Below are positions 1 to 5,344 of a stretch of DNA of 5,482 nucleotides, in pieces (the first letter of the stretch is position 1; every line of letters starts with the position of its first letter). This stretch comes from Hydrogenimonas sp. GTDB taxonomy: Bacteria > Campylobacterota > Campylobacteria > Campylobacterales > Hydrogenimonadaceae. The stretch spans positions 1-5,482 of the forward strand of contig JAKIUX010000091.1 of assembly GCA_021647345.1 (NCBI GenBank). Reading direction: 5' to 3'. The notes beneath the pieces are model-generated. The model ran no database searches, was not told the DNA's origin, and was given only the letters and a program-made list of their open reading frames with translations. Both the position numbers and the translations under genes were made by a program.

Positions 1-2
1 TT

Positions 3-185
3 AAACCTCTCTATCGAATACTTTCAGAAATAGAATATGAGGTTGATACTGATGCAGCATTACAATACCTAGAATCACACCTTAGAGAAGAAAAAATGAC
101 CTATGCACAATATATGAAAAGTTTAACAAAAAATCGTGAGTTTAGATGTTTATGTGACATTATTAAACATGCTGTTTTAAGATAA
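3..185 (+). CDS. C-terminal end of an unrecognised protein (5' end outside window)
   Basis: An open plus-strand frame enters from the left edge and runs 60 codons to TAA at 183-185. The visible peptide reads KPLYRILSEIEYEVDTD at its start and IIKHAVLR at its end. It is charged and probably helical, with two cysteines (RCLCD) near the C-terminus and no membrane segment. I do not recognise the family. Only this frame is open across the region, and its stop lies 4 bases from the convergent stop of the tex remnant, which supports a real gene end. Arginine codons are mixed (CGA, CGT and three AGA) and the stretch is very AT-rich, so it may be an accessory gene. The start, total length and function cannot be judged from here. 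Confidence 0.55.
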   Translation, partial: KPLYRILSEIEYEVDTDAALQYLESHLREEKMTYAQYMKSLTKNREFRCLCDIIKHAVLR

Positions 186-189
186 AAGC

Positions 190-714
190 TTAAAGCTTCA
201 AACTCAAAGCAACTTTCTGTTTCTCAATGTCCACGGAAACCACTTTAATTCGTGCCAAATATTGATTAACAGAAAGAACTTCAAGAGGATGCTTTATTCT
301 CTTTTGGCTCATTTTAGAAATATGTATCATCCCATCATTTTTTAGCCCAATGTCCACAAATGCCCCAAAATCAGCAATGTTTCTAACCACTCCAGAGACG
401 ATTGAACCCTCACGCAACATCGCAATGTCCGTCAAATCATCTTTAAAAGGAATTGCTTCAAGCTCTTCACGAGGGTCAAAGCCTGGTTTCGCCAACTCTT
501 TGAGAATGTCTTTTAAAGTCACTTCACCTATGCCAAATTTAGCCGACAAGGCTTTTACATCTGACGTATCGGAGAGTTTTTGTAGGGCTTCAGCCACAAC
601 ATAACTCTCGGGGTGAATACCTGTATTGTCAAAAATACTTTTTCCCTCACGTATGCGAATAAACCCTGCCATTTGTTCATAGGCTTTTGCCCCTAAACCT
701 TTGACTTTAAGTAG
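190..714 (-). pseudogene. tex: C-terminal part of tex (second HhH motif plus S1 RNA-binding domain), cut off by an in-frame stop
   Basis: This is the continuation, in the same reading frame, of the Tex sequence that stops at 715-717. It reads LLKVKGLGAKAYEQMAGFIR, which matches the second helix-hairpin-helix of Tex (E. coli LLKVSRLGPKAFEQCAGFLR). Next come the family motifs HPESY and LAKPGFDPRE, then a C-terminal S1 domain of about 75 residues with GAFVDIG and DGMIHISKMS, ending at TAA (190-192). The first ATG in frame is at 670-672, giving a possible 160-residue product, but I see no Shine-Dalgarno sequence before it, so independent translation is doubtful. Tex is a cytoplasmic nucleic-acid-binding factor, and the S1 domain supplies RNA/DNA binding. 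Because the frame is preserved on both sides, the lesion is a substitution, most simply CAG (Gln, as in E. coli) to TAG. It is either a nonsense mutation or a sequencing error. Confidence 0.85.
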
Positions 715-2541
715 CTATTTTTTTGTTTTAAATGCCCCATTTTTCTCACGATGCTCCACAATGCTTTTTGCCAACTTAGCCCCAACTCCTGCGACAAAAG
801 AGAGCAGTGAAGCAGAAGCCGAATTGACATCAACCCCAACAGCATTCACCAGTGACTCCACCCCCTCTTGCAGTTTACGCTCCAAAAGTTTTTGATCAAC
901 ATCATGTTGGTACTGTCCTATGCCCAATGATTTTGGGTCAATTTTCACCAAGGTAGCCATGGGGTCACGCACACGCCCAGCAATGGAGATTGCCCCACGT
1001 ACCGTAACATCCAAATTTGGATACTCCTCAGCTGCTATTTTAGAAGCCGAATAAACCGAAGCTCCTGCTTCTGAAACCACAGTATATTTAAGTTTTCCAT
1101 TTAGCTCTTTGTTGATTTTGGCAAAAAACTCTTGCGTCTCTTTAGACGCTGTTCCATTACCAATGACCACCCCATCAATGCTATATTTTTTTACCAAATC
1201 TAAAACAACTTTACGCGAACCCTCAAAATCAGAGCGTGGAGGTGTAGGAAAAATCAAAGCATCTTCTAGATATTTACCATTTTTATCTAAAACCACCAGT
1301 TTACACCCCGACTTATAAGCAGGGTCAGCACCCAACAACACTTTACCTGTCACAGGTGGTGTCATAAAAAGTTGTGTCAAATTTTTTCCAAAAGTAGCAA
1401 TCGCAGCCAAATCAGCTCTCTGTTTTAACATTGAAGCGACTTCACGCTCAATTGATGGATAGAGCAGACGCTTAAATCCATCTTTGTAAGCTTCAAACAA
1501 AATGCTCTTAGAGCTTCCCATATGGTCACGAAGTTTATAGCGTTTAAGCGTCTCTAAATATCGTTCACTATCAATACTAATCTTCACCGAGAGTTGCTTT
1601 TCTTTTTCAGCACGACGAATGGCAAGATAACGATGAGACGGCACAAAAGCCACACGTTCAGAATGCTCTTTGTAGTTTTTATACACCCCATCCTCATCAA
1701 AAGATTTTCCCTTTTTGACCTCTAAGACTCCATGCTTTTCCGTCATTTCACGTACAATCTTACGCTCTTTAGGGTTGTCTGAAAAACGTTCAGCCACAAT
1801 GTCTTTTGCCCCTTGAATAGCAGACTCCACATCACTCACAGCTCCACGAACAAAGGTTCTAGCTTTGGCTTCAAACTCTTTTTTTGAAGGGTCGATATAG
1901 AAGTTTACCGCTGCCGGATGTACGTTTTTAATGCCGGCAAGATGAAAGAGCGCCACGGCTCTTCTCATATGGTAGGCGGAGGTTACAACCACTACGGCCG
2001 GGTCATCTTTGCCTATAATCTTAGCTGCATTATGTGCGTTTTCGTAGGTGTCTGCGCTTTCGGTTTCCCCTATTACGCAAAAGTTCTCTCTGAATTCACT
2101 CGTTAGGGGAAGCTCTTCATTAAAAAGCGGTTTTAAAGCCTTAATCGAGTCGATAAGTGCCAGAAATTCGTTGTATCCCCTCTCTCCTGTGCCGGTCACT
2201 ATGACGGGAATATCCATTTCTTTTGCGATAGCCAAGCCGTAGATATGCCTCTTGAAGGCTTCATCTACAAGGGGAATCGGATTGCCTCTCATATTGCCGC
2301 CGCCGAGTGTTACCACGGCGTCGGCTCTATCTGGAAGCGGTAAGCCTCTATAGGGCTCTTCGTAGTTTGCCAGCAGTCTGTCGGCTACCGGATGTATGCT
2401 TAAAAGGTAAAGAAGCGCAGCTGCGGCAGCAAAAACTTTTCTGAATCTTTTCGAAAAAAGCGATAGAGCCGCCAGAAGGGTAATGAATAGTCCCGGCGGC
2501 AATAAAAATGCAGTAAAAAGCTTCGATATGGCAAAGATCAA
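715..2541 (-). CDS. Chimeric open frame: YdcF/ElyC-type DUF218 membrane protein (N-term) joined to Tex core (C-term)
   Basis: This is one uninterrupted frame of 608 codons with two unrelated parts. Residues 1-213 are a DUF218 (YdcF/ElyC-like) protein. Membrane segments lie at about 3-27 and 35-50, followed by VTLGGG (77-82), GTGERGYNE (117-125), ETESADTYENA (159-169) and VVTSAYHMRRAVALF (185-199). Residues from about 218 to 608 are Tex: GAKDIVAERF (244-253), VPSHRYLAI (300-308), the YqgF/RNase H-like core starting LGADPAYKSGCK (403-414), IGNGTASKE (460-468), VSEAGASVYSAS (489-500), IDPKSLGIGQYQHDV (534-548) and the first HhH motif. The start is TTG (2541-2539), overlapping the purM stop as TTGA; the following IFAISKLFTAFLLPPG is a typical DUF218 N-terminus. 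A periplasmic-facing DUF218 domain joined to a cytoplasmic nucleic-acid factor makes no topological sense, and both families are truncated at the join. I treat it as two broken genes. Confidence 0.8.
   Translation of the reverse strand: MIFAISKLFTAFLLPPGLFITLLAALSLFSKRFRKVFAAAAALLYLLSIHPVADRLLANYEEPYRGLPLPDRADAVVTLGGGNMRGNPIPLVDEAFKRHIYGLAIAKEMDIPVIVTGTGERGYNEFLALIDSIKALKPLFNEELPLTSEFRENFCVIGETESADTYENAHNAAKIIGKDDPAVVVVTSAYHMRRAVALFHLAGIKNVHPAAVNFYIDPSKKEFEAKARTFVRGAVSDVESAIQGAKDIVAERFSDNPKERKIVREMTEKHGVLEVKKGKSFDEDGVYKNYKEHSERVAFVPSHRYLAIRRAEKEKQLSVKISIDSERYLETLKRYKLRDHMGSSKSILFEAYKDGFKRLLYPSIEREVASMLKQRADLAAIATFGKNLTQLFMTPPVTGKVLLGADPAYKSGCKLVVLDKNGKYLEDALIFPTPPRSDFEGSRKVVLDLVKKYSIDGVVIGNGTASKETQEFFAKINKELNGKLKYTVVSEAGASVYSASKIAAEEYPNLDVTVRGAISIAGRVRDPMATLVKIDPKSLGIGQYQHDVDQKLLERKLQEGVESLVNAVGVDVNSASASLLSFVAGVGAKLAKSIVEHREKNGAFKTKK
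718..1893 (-). pseudogene. tex: tex core (YqgF/RNase H-like and first HhH), N-terminal domain missing, ends at amber codon
   Basis: The sequence aligns with Tex from about residue 133 of E. coli Tex (DPSHTPEV there, DPSKKEFE here). The N-terminal ~130 residues, the helical Tex_N region with the LPYKPKRRT motif, are absent. The remaining core is well conserved and is followed, after the amber codon at 715-717, by the rest of the protein in frame. Core plus remainder total about 566 residues; restoring the lost N-terminus gives roughly 700, a normal Tex length. Arginine use is 20 CGN to 2 AGA, unlike the DUF218 part. Tex binds nucleic acid and affects transcription and RNA turnover in several bacteria. 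As assembled here it has neither its own start nor an intact C-terminus. Confidence 0.82.
1886..1905. other. Junction between two genomic segments of different codon style
   Basis: On the minus strand the last DUF218-like residues are AVNF and the first Tex-like ones are DPSKKEF, so homology places the join inside these roughly 20 bases. The nearest diagnostic arginine codons bracket it: AGA-AGA at 1960-1965 on the DUF218 side, and AGA at 1858-1860 followed by a run of CGT from 1848 downward on the Tex side. No insertion-sequence end, tRNA, direct repeat or integrase gene is visible at the join. The frame is kept across it, perhaps by chance (one in three) or through a short sequence shared by both sources. 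Whether it is an assembly error or a genuine recombination cannot be told from one strand of sequence. Confidence 0.75.
1894..2541 (-). CDS. DUF218 / YdcF-ElyC family envelope protein, 3' end missing
   Basis: This is the part of the chimeric frame that belongs to the purM operon. Family members are inner-membrane-anchored proteins with a Rossmann-like DUF218 domain; E. coli ElyC is linked to cell-envelope and peptidoglycan homeostasis, while YdcF has been reported to bind S-adenosylmethionine. Two N-terminal hydrophobic helices and all the usual DUF218 motifs up to SAYHMRRA are present. The domain ends abruptly after HPAAVNFYI, where family members normally continue for some tens of residues, so the true C-terminus is missing. 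Start TTG overlaps purM TGA by four bases (TTGA) with no clear Shine-Dalgarno sequence, which suggests coupled translation. All 11 arginines are AGA or AGG, matching the neighbouring purM style. The exact substrate is unknown. Confidence 0.8.
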
Positions 2542-3533
2542 AAGAGAGTCACACCTTTTTCGCCAAGTTTGATTTCGCCTATTTCGTAGCCGTCGCTCTC
2601 TTCAAGAACCTTTGCAAGATTCTCTTCGCTAACCACGAGGACCATGCCGACTCCCATATTGAAGGTACGGAACATCTCTTCCTTCTCCACATACTCTCCT
2701 ATGAGGTCGAAGATGGGGAGGCTCTTTATCTTCGAGGTGTCGATATAGGCGTGCATATTGGAAGGAAGCACACGAGGAAGGTTCTCTACTATCCCTCCTC
2801 CTGTTATGTGCGCCAAAGCGTTGATCTTCTCTTTCAGCCTCTTGAAGGTTTTGACGTAGATCCTCGTTGGAGTCAAAAGCGTATCTATGAGAGGTTTTCC
2901 GTTGAAAGAGTCGTCGAATTTCATTCCAAGCTTTTTAAAGAGGAGTTTTCTTACCAAAGAGTAGCCGTTGGAGTGTATTCCGCTGCTTGGAAGAGCTACA
3001 AGAATATCTCCATCTTTTACATGATCGAGCCTATTCATCTCCTCTCTTTCCGCTATGCCGACGCTAAAACCGGCAAGATCGAAATCTTTTTCGCTGTACA
3101 TTCCCGGCATCTCGGCCGTTTCTCCGCCTATAAGGGCGCACTCGCTCTCTCTGCACCCTTCGGCTATACCCTCAACAACACTTTTTGCATCTTTAACATC
3201 AAGTTTTCCGGTGGCGTAGTAGTCAAGGAAAAAAAGAGGGGTTCCAAAGTTGCAGATGAGGTCGTTTACGCACATAGCCACAAGATCTATGCCTACGGTC
3301 TCAAGCTTTCCGCTCTCTATGGCAAGCTTTAATTTGGTCCCCACGCCGTCGGTTGCAGCCAATAGTACAGGCTCTTTGTATCCTTGCGGCATAGCGTAGG
3401 CACCGGCGAAAGAGCCTATACCGCCTATGACACTTTTGTTAAAAGTGGACTTTACGGCGGGCTTTATAGCCTCTACGAAGGCGTTTCCGGCATCTATATC
3501 TACGCCGGCATCTTTGTAGCTTACATTACTCAT
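2538..3533 (-). CDS. purM: Phosphoribosylformylglycinamidine cyclo-ligase (AIR synthetase)
   Basis: PurM performs the fifth step of de novo purine synthesis in the cytoplasm: ATP-dependent ring closure of formylglycinamidine ribonucleotide to aminoimidazole ribonucleotide. The 331-residue product is close to the usual ~330-345 and follows E. coli PurM almost end to end: SYKDAGVDIDAGNA (5-18), TDGVGTKLKLA (61-71), GIDLVAMCVNDL (81-92), PLFFLDYYATGKLDV (99-113), IGGETAEMPGMY (135-146), SSGIHSNGYSLVRK (183-196), PTRIYVK (222-228), HITGGG (242-247) and FRTFNMGVGM (288-297). I chose the ATG at 3533-3531 because family homology begins at once and AGAGAAGAG lies just upstream; a frame extension to 3623 only translates the overlapping upstream gene. 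Its start overlaps that gene's stop by 8 bases (ATGAGTAA) and its stop overlaps the next start by 4 (TTGA), so it sits in a tightly coupled operon. No damage is seen. Confidence 0.97.
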   Translation of the reverse strand: MSNVSYKDAGVDIDAGNAFVEAIKPAVKSTFNKSVIGGIGSFAGAYAMPQGYKEPVLLAATDGVGTKLKLAIESGKLETVGIDLVAMCVNDLICNFGTPLFFLDYYATGKLDVKDAKSVVEGIAEGCRESECALIGGETAEMPGMYSEKDFDLAGFSVGIAEREEMNRLDHVKDGDILVALPSSGIHSNGYSLVRKLLFKKLGMKFDDSFNGKPLIDTLLTPTRIYVKTFKRLKEKINALAHITGGGIVENLPRVLPSNMHAYIDTSKIKSLPIFDLIGEYVEKEEMFRTFNMGVGMVLVVSEENLAKVLEESDGYEIGEIKLGEKGVTLF

Positions 3534-3765
3534 TTGAGCTCTTCTCTTTGTCCCAGTCGCAGGGGCCAAAAACTTTGTTGAAGAACCACAGAGAAGGGCA
3601 GAAGTTGGTAAAGGCCCACACAAGCATCATTATCATAATAAAGACTTGAAGGGCGACTCCGATTTTTAGCGAAAGGGCGTCTCCTCCCGCTCCTTGGGCC
3701 ATGAACATCAATGCGATTCCAAGCATAATCGCAGTCAAAATTCTCTGAACTCTCTCAGCACACAT
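3526..3765 (-). CDS. Small DUF2892 / YgaP-like inner membrane protein
   Basis: A 79-residue protein with two hydrophobic helices at about 8-24 and 34-54, followed by FCPSLW (55-60) and a short polar tail (CDWDKEKSSNE). An N-terminal segment of ERVQRIL type, two helices and a Cys-Pro pair after the second helix are the layout of the DUF2892 family, the membrane part of the E. coli rhodanese YgaP. No rhodanese domain is attached here. The start ATG at 3765-3763 follows GGAGG at a spacing of six. A strong promoter-like element lies just upstream. Its stop codon lies inside the start of purM, so the two are probably translated together. The family's role without a rhodanese domain is not established and the link to purine synthesis may be only positional. 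Confidence 0.75.
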   Translation of the reverse strand: MCAERVQRILTAIMLGIALMFMAQGAGGDALSLKIGVALQVFIMIMMLVWAFTNFCPSLWFFNKVFGPCDWDKEKSSNE

Positions 3766-3795
3766 AGTACGCCTCCATACCGATAAATTTGTGAA

Positions 3796-3804
3796 ATTAT
3801 ATCA
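3796..3804 (-). promoter_or_regulatory. Extended -10 promoter for the DUF2892-purM-ydcF operon
   Basis: On the minus strand the sequence TGATATAAT matches the extended -10 consensus TGnTATAAT exactly (TATAAT at 3801-3796). Transcription would begin near 3789, giving a leader of about 24 bases that contains the GGAGG site of the small membrane gene. The element sits only a few bases before the stop codon of the upstream thiamine-binding gene is complete, leaving no room for a terminator, so some read-through from that gene is likely. I see no convincing -35, as is usual for housekeeping promoters in Campylobacterota. Confidence 0.65.
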
Positions 3805-3806
3805 CA

Positions 3807-4112
3807 TTAACTTTCCGATAAATGCTTCTGAATAGAGGCGATCTTCTGTTTCATTCGCCCCGACTTTCCTTTTCGAATATCCATCTTGATGTTGGTGTAG
3901 ACCCTGTTGCAGTCGGGCTCTAAAACAGAGTATGCGAGGTTTATCACCCTTGTAGCCTCCTCTACGGTATCGCATTCGAAGATTGTCCCCATAGGTGTCA
4001 GCTGATGCTCTATGCCGTTCTCTTTGAAAACCTTCATTATCCTGCTTACATATGCGCTGACACTCTCCCCCTTATCTGTCGGAAACATCGCGAACTCAAC
4101 CAATGCACTCAT
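3807..4112 (-). CDS. Thiamine-binding protein, MTH1187/YkoF family (DUF77)
   Basis: The 101-residue length is typical of the family. The N-terminus (SALVEFAMFPTDKGESVSAYV), HQLTPMGTIFE (36-46) and the helical EEATRVINLAYSVL region follow the single-domain MTH1187-type fold, a ferredoxin-like protein that assembles into oligomers and, in YkoF relatives, binds thiamine or its pyrimidine part. There is no signal peptide, so it should be cytoplasmic. The start ATG (4112-4110) has AGGAG seven bases upstream. It is transcribed away from the small membrane gene at 4175 and ahead of the purM operon. Its role here is uncertain; members are usually annotated only as thiamine-binding or uncharacterised. 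Purine and thiamine synthesis share the AIR intermediate made by PurM, so the nearby purM could be meaningful, but that is inference. Confidence 0.82.
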   Translation of the reverse strand: MSALVEFAMFPTDKGESVSAYVSRIMKVFKENGIEHQLTPMGTIFECDTVEEATRVINLAYSVLEPDCNRVYTNIKMDIRKGKSGRMKQKIASIQKHLSES

Positions 4113-4138
4113 AATATACTCCTAATCGATTTTGAAGT

Positions 4139-4144
4139 ATTATA
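4139..4144 (-). promoter_or_regulatory. -10 element for the thiamine-binding gene
   Basis: A perfect TATAAT reads on the minus strand, 27 bases before the ATG. It predicts a start of transcription near 4132 and a leader of about 20 bases containing the AGGAG ribosome site. No clear -35 is visible. It lies in a 62-base divergent intergenic region shared with the plus-strand gene at 4175. Confidence 0.55.
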
Positions 4145-4159
4145 TAAAAACGACATAAT
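4141..4159 (+). promoter_or_regulatory. Possible -10 region for the divergent plus-strand gene
   Basis: The plus strand carries TATAAA at 4143-4148 and CATAAT at 4154-4159. The first would give a leader of about 20 bases that includes AGGA (4160-4163) ahead of the GTG at 4175. The second would leave almost no leader. Either could work, and the first overlaps the -10 of the divergent gene, so the two promoters might compete. This is a motif match only. Confidence 0.35.
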
Positions 4160-4174
4160 AGGATCAATGGCATA

Positions 4175-4471
4175 GTGAAGCAAAGCGGCAAAGTTCAGGC
4201 ACTTTTTTGGTTGTTTTTCTTTTCAGTGATGATATTTGTATGGATTATTTGGGTTGCGGTTCAGACATTTATACTTGCAAAACCTACTCTTGAGCTCCCT
4301 CAAAATGAGATAGCTTTGATATTCATACTCTATGGCATCCTTATACTTTTAGTGCTTGCCGGCACCGTTGTATCGGTTTTTGTAAACAACAGAAGATATA
4401 TGGGCAGGTTCGGATTTTTGACTCTTCTCATCTTCGTTACCTTTCTTGCCGGAAAAAGCGTTTTCGGTTAA
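4175..4471 (+). CDS. Small membrane protein with three predicted helices, function unknown
   Basis: A 98-residue, very hydrophobic protein with membrane segments at about 9-34, 46-70 and 79-93, a basic N-terminus (MKQSGKVQ) and a basic loop NNRRYMGR between helices two and three. By the positive-inside rule the N-terminus and that loop would be cytoplasmic. I do not recognise a named family. The start is GTG; the upstream ATG at 4168 is followed by a stop after one codon, so it cannot be used, and AGGA (4160-4163) lies 11 bases before the GTG, a rather long spacing. The gene ends with TAA, 57 bases before the speE-like ATG. The codon style matches the right-hand genes. It could be co-transcribed with the speE-coaE pair, but those have their own promoter-like site. 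Confidence 0.7.
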   Translation: MKQSGKVQALFWLFFFSVMIFVWIIWVAVQTFILAKPTLELPQNEIALIFILYGILILLVLAGTVVSVFVNNRRYMGRFGFLTLLIFVTFLAGKSVFG

Positions 4472-4490
4472 AAACCCTTTAAAGCGATTT

Positions 4491-4499
4491 TGCTACAAT
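4491..4499 (+). promoter_or_regulatory. Extended -10 promoter for the speE-like gene and coaE
   Basis: TGCTACAAT fits the extended -10 pattern (TGn then TACAAT, five of six consensus bases). Transcription would start near 4506, giving a leader of about 23 bases with the GGAG site at 4519-4522. The predicted start falls inside the palindrome at 4501-4515. Confidence 0.55.
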
Positions 4500-4500
4500 C

Positions 4501-4515
4501 TTGCAAAATTTGCAA
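4501..4515. repeat. Perfect 15-bp palindrome at the predicted speE transcription start
   Basis: TTGCAAAATTTGCAA is a perfect inverted repeat: seven bases, a central A, then the complementary seven. A one-base centre cannot form an RNA hairpin loop, so this is better read as a possible binding site for a dimeric regulator than as a terminator. It begins two bases after the -10 hexamer and covers the predicted +1, where a bound protein would block transcription. No regulator gene is in the window, and AT-rich DNA yields such palindromes by chance, so the functional reading is tentative. Confidence 0.5.
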
Positions 4516-4528
4516 TTTGGAGATTAAT

Positions 4529-5344
4529 ATGTGGCTAACCCAGAAAGTCGACGATGTTTTAAAGAGTGAACATAGCGTAAAAGAGAAAATATTCGACAGA
4601 AACGGTGTCGAGGTTTACGACTCAGGATATTTCGGAAAAGTGGTTCTTTGCGGCGGCAAGAGCCTCTACTGTGAGCACGATAGCGCTATGAGGCACGAAA
4701 TAATGGCCCACACGGCGGTCTGCACCCATGAAGAGCCCAAAAGGGTTCTTGTGGTCGACGGCGGTGACGGCGCTCTGGCCGCGGAACTGCTCAAGCATAG
4801 AGATTTGAAGATAGATATTACAGAAAGCAACGAAGCGATGGTTGAGGCTGCGGAAGCCGCCGCACTTTCTAATGATGCTTTAAAGAGCGAGCGTCTCTCT
4901 TTGAGCATCTCTTCATCTTCCAACTTCGTCTCTAAGGCGCAGGATGGAAGCTACGACATAGTTTTCTTGAACCGTTTTGATGAGATAGATTTTAACGATG
5001 CCGCTTTTTTTGCCGAAATCGAACGAATTTTAGGTGAAAAAGGGATAGTTGTTTCAGACGCTTCCAGCCAGCTTTACGATATGGGCGGGCACAAATCGGT
5101 TCTATCGGCCCTCGATGAGGGCTTTAAGATAGTTATGCCCTTTTGCTACTCCTCTATGGTCCGACCGGGAGGTGAGTGGTGGCTTGCTATGGGGAGCCGG
5201 TTTTCGCACCCGACCGCTGATATAAACCTTCAAAGGGCCGATCTGACAGATGGGCTGCGCTACTACAATAGCGATGTTCATATAGCGCGCTTCGCTCTTC
5301 CTACAGAGAGTTTCGAAAATTTGAGAGAGTATATAAAGCGCTGA
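4529..5344 (+). CDS. speE: Spermidine synthase-like protein with degenerate active site
   Basis: A 271-residue Rossmann-fold protein of the spermidine/spermine synthase family. True SpeE moves an aminopropyl group from decarboxylated SAM to putrescine. Fold-level signatures are present: HEIMAH (56-61), VLVVDGGDGAL (73-83), the acidic residue ending strand two (E99) and a conserved C-terminal LRYYNSDVHIARFALP (243-258). Key positions differ from E. coli SpeE: GGGDG is DGGDG, the DDG motif is SSS (near 128-130), the catalytic DCTDP is NRFDE (148-152), so the first aspartate is Asn, and the QNG glutamine is Asp. The ATG at 4529 has GGAG six bases upstream and gives MWLTQ, like H. pylori SpeE as I recall it; an upstream in-frame start would run back through the promoter. 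The stop overlaps coaE. Whether it still makes spermidine is doubtful, since many Campylobacterota use the carboxyspermidine route. Confidence 0.88.
   Translation: MWLTQKVDDVLKSEHSVKEKIFDRNGVEVYDSGYFGKVVLCGGKSLYCEHDSAMRHEIMAHTAVCTHEEPKRVLVVDGGDGALAAELLKHRDLKIDITESNEAMVEAAEAAALSNDALKSERLSLSISSSSNFVSKAQDGSYDIVFLNRFDEIDFNDAAFFAEIERILGEKGIVVSDASSQLYDMGGHKSVLSALDEGFKIVMPFCYSSMVRPGGEWWLAMGSRFSHPTADINLQRADLTDGLRYYNSDVHIARFALPTESFENLREYIKR

Noticed and set aside
186..200. Possible terminator formed by the doubled AAGCTT between the convergent stops
   Set aside because: Only about four to five base pairs can form around the loop and the T-run is interrupted, too weak to call as an intrinsic terminator.
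1886..1905. Mobile-element insertion as the cause of the tex/DUF218 join
   Set aside because: No transposase, integrase, terminal inverted repeat, target duplication or tRNA is visible near the join.
2751..3332. Long plus-strand open frame of 193 codons opposite purM
   Set aside because: It lies wholly antisense to a strongly conserved purM, has no recognisable domain and no convincing ribosome site; it is a shadow frame.
3534..3623. Upstream extension of purM to a start at 3623
   Set aside because: The extra residues are the out-of-frame translation of the DUF2892 gene. PurM homology begins at the ATG at 3533, which has its own Shine-Dalgarno sequence.
4490..4528. Upstream extension of the speE-like gene to a start at 4490
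   Set aside because: The extension crosses the -10 element and palindrome and has no family homology. The ATG at 4529 has GGAG at correct spacing and gives the expected MWLTQ start.
4666..4923. Minus-strand frame opposite the speE-like gene (also 5102-5386)
   Set aside because: Both are low-complexity or compositionally odd translations antisense to a conserved gene, without ribosome sites; shadows.
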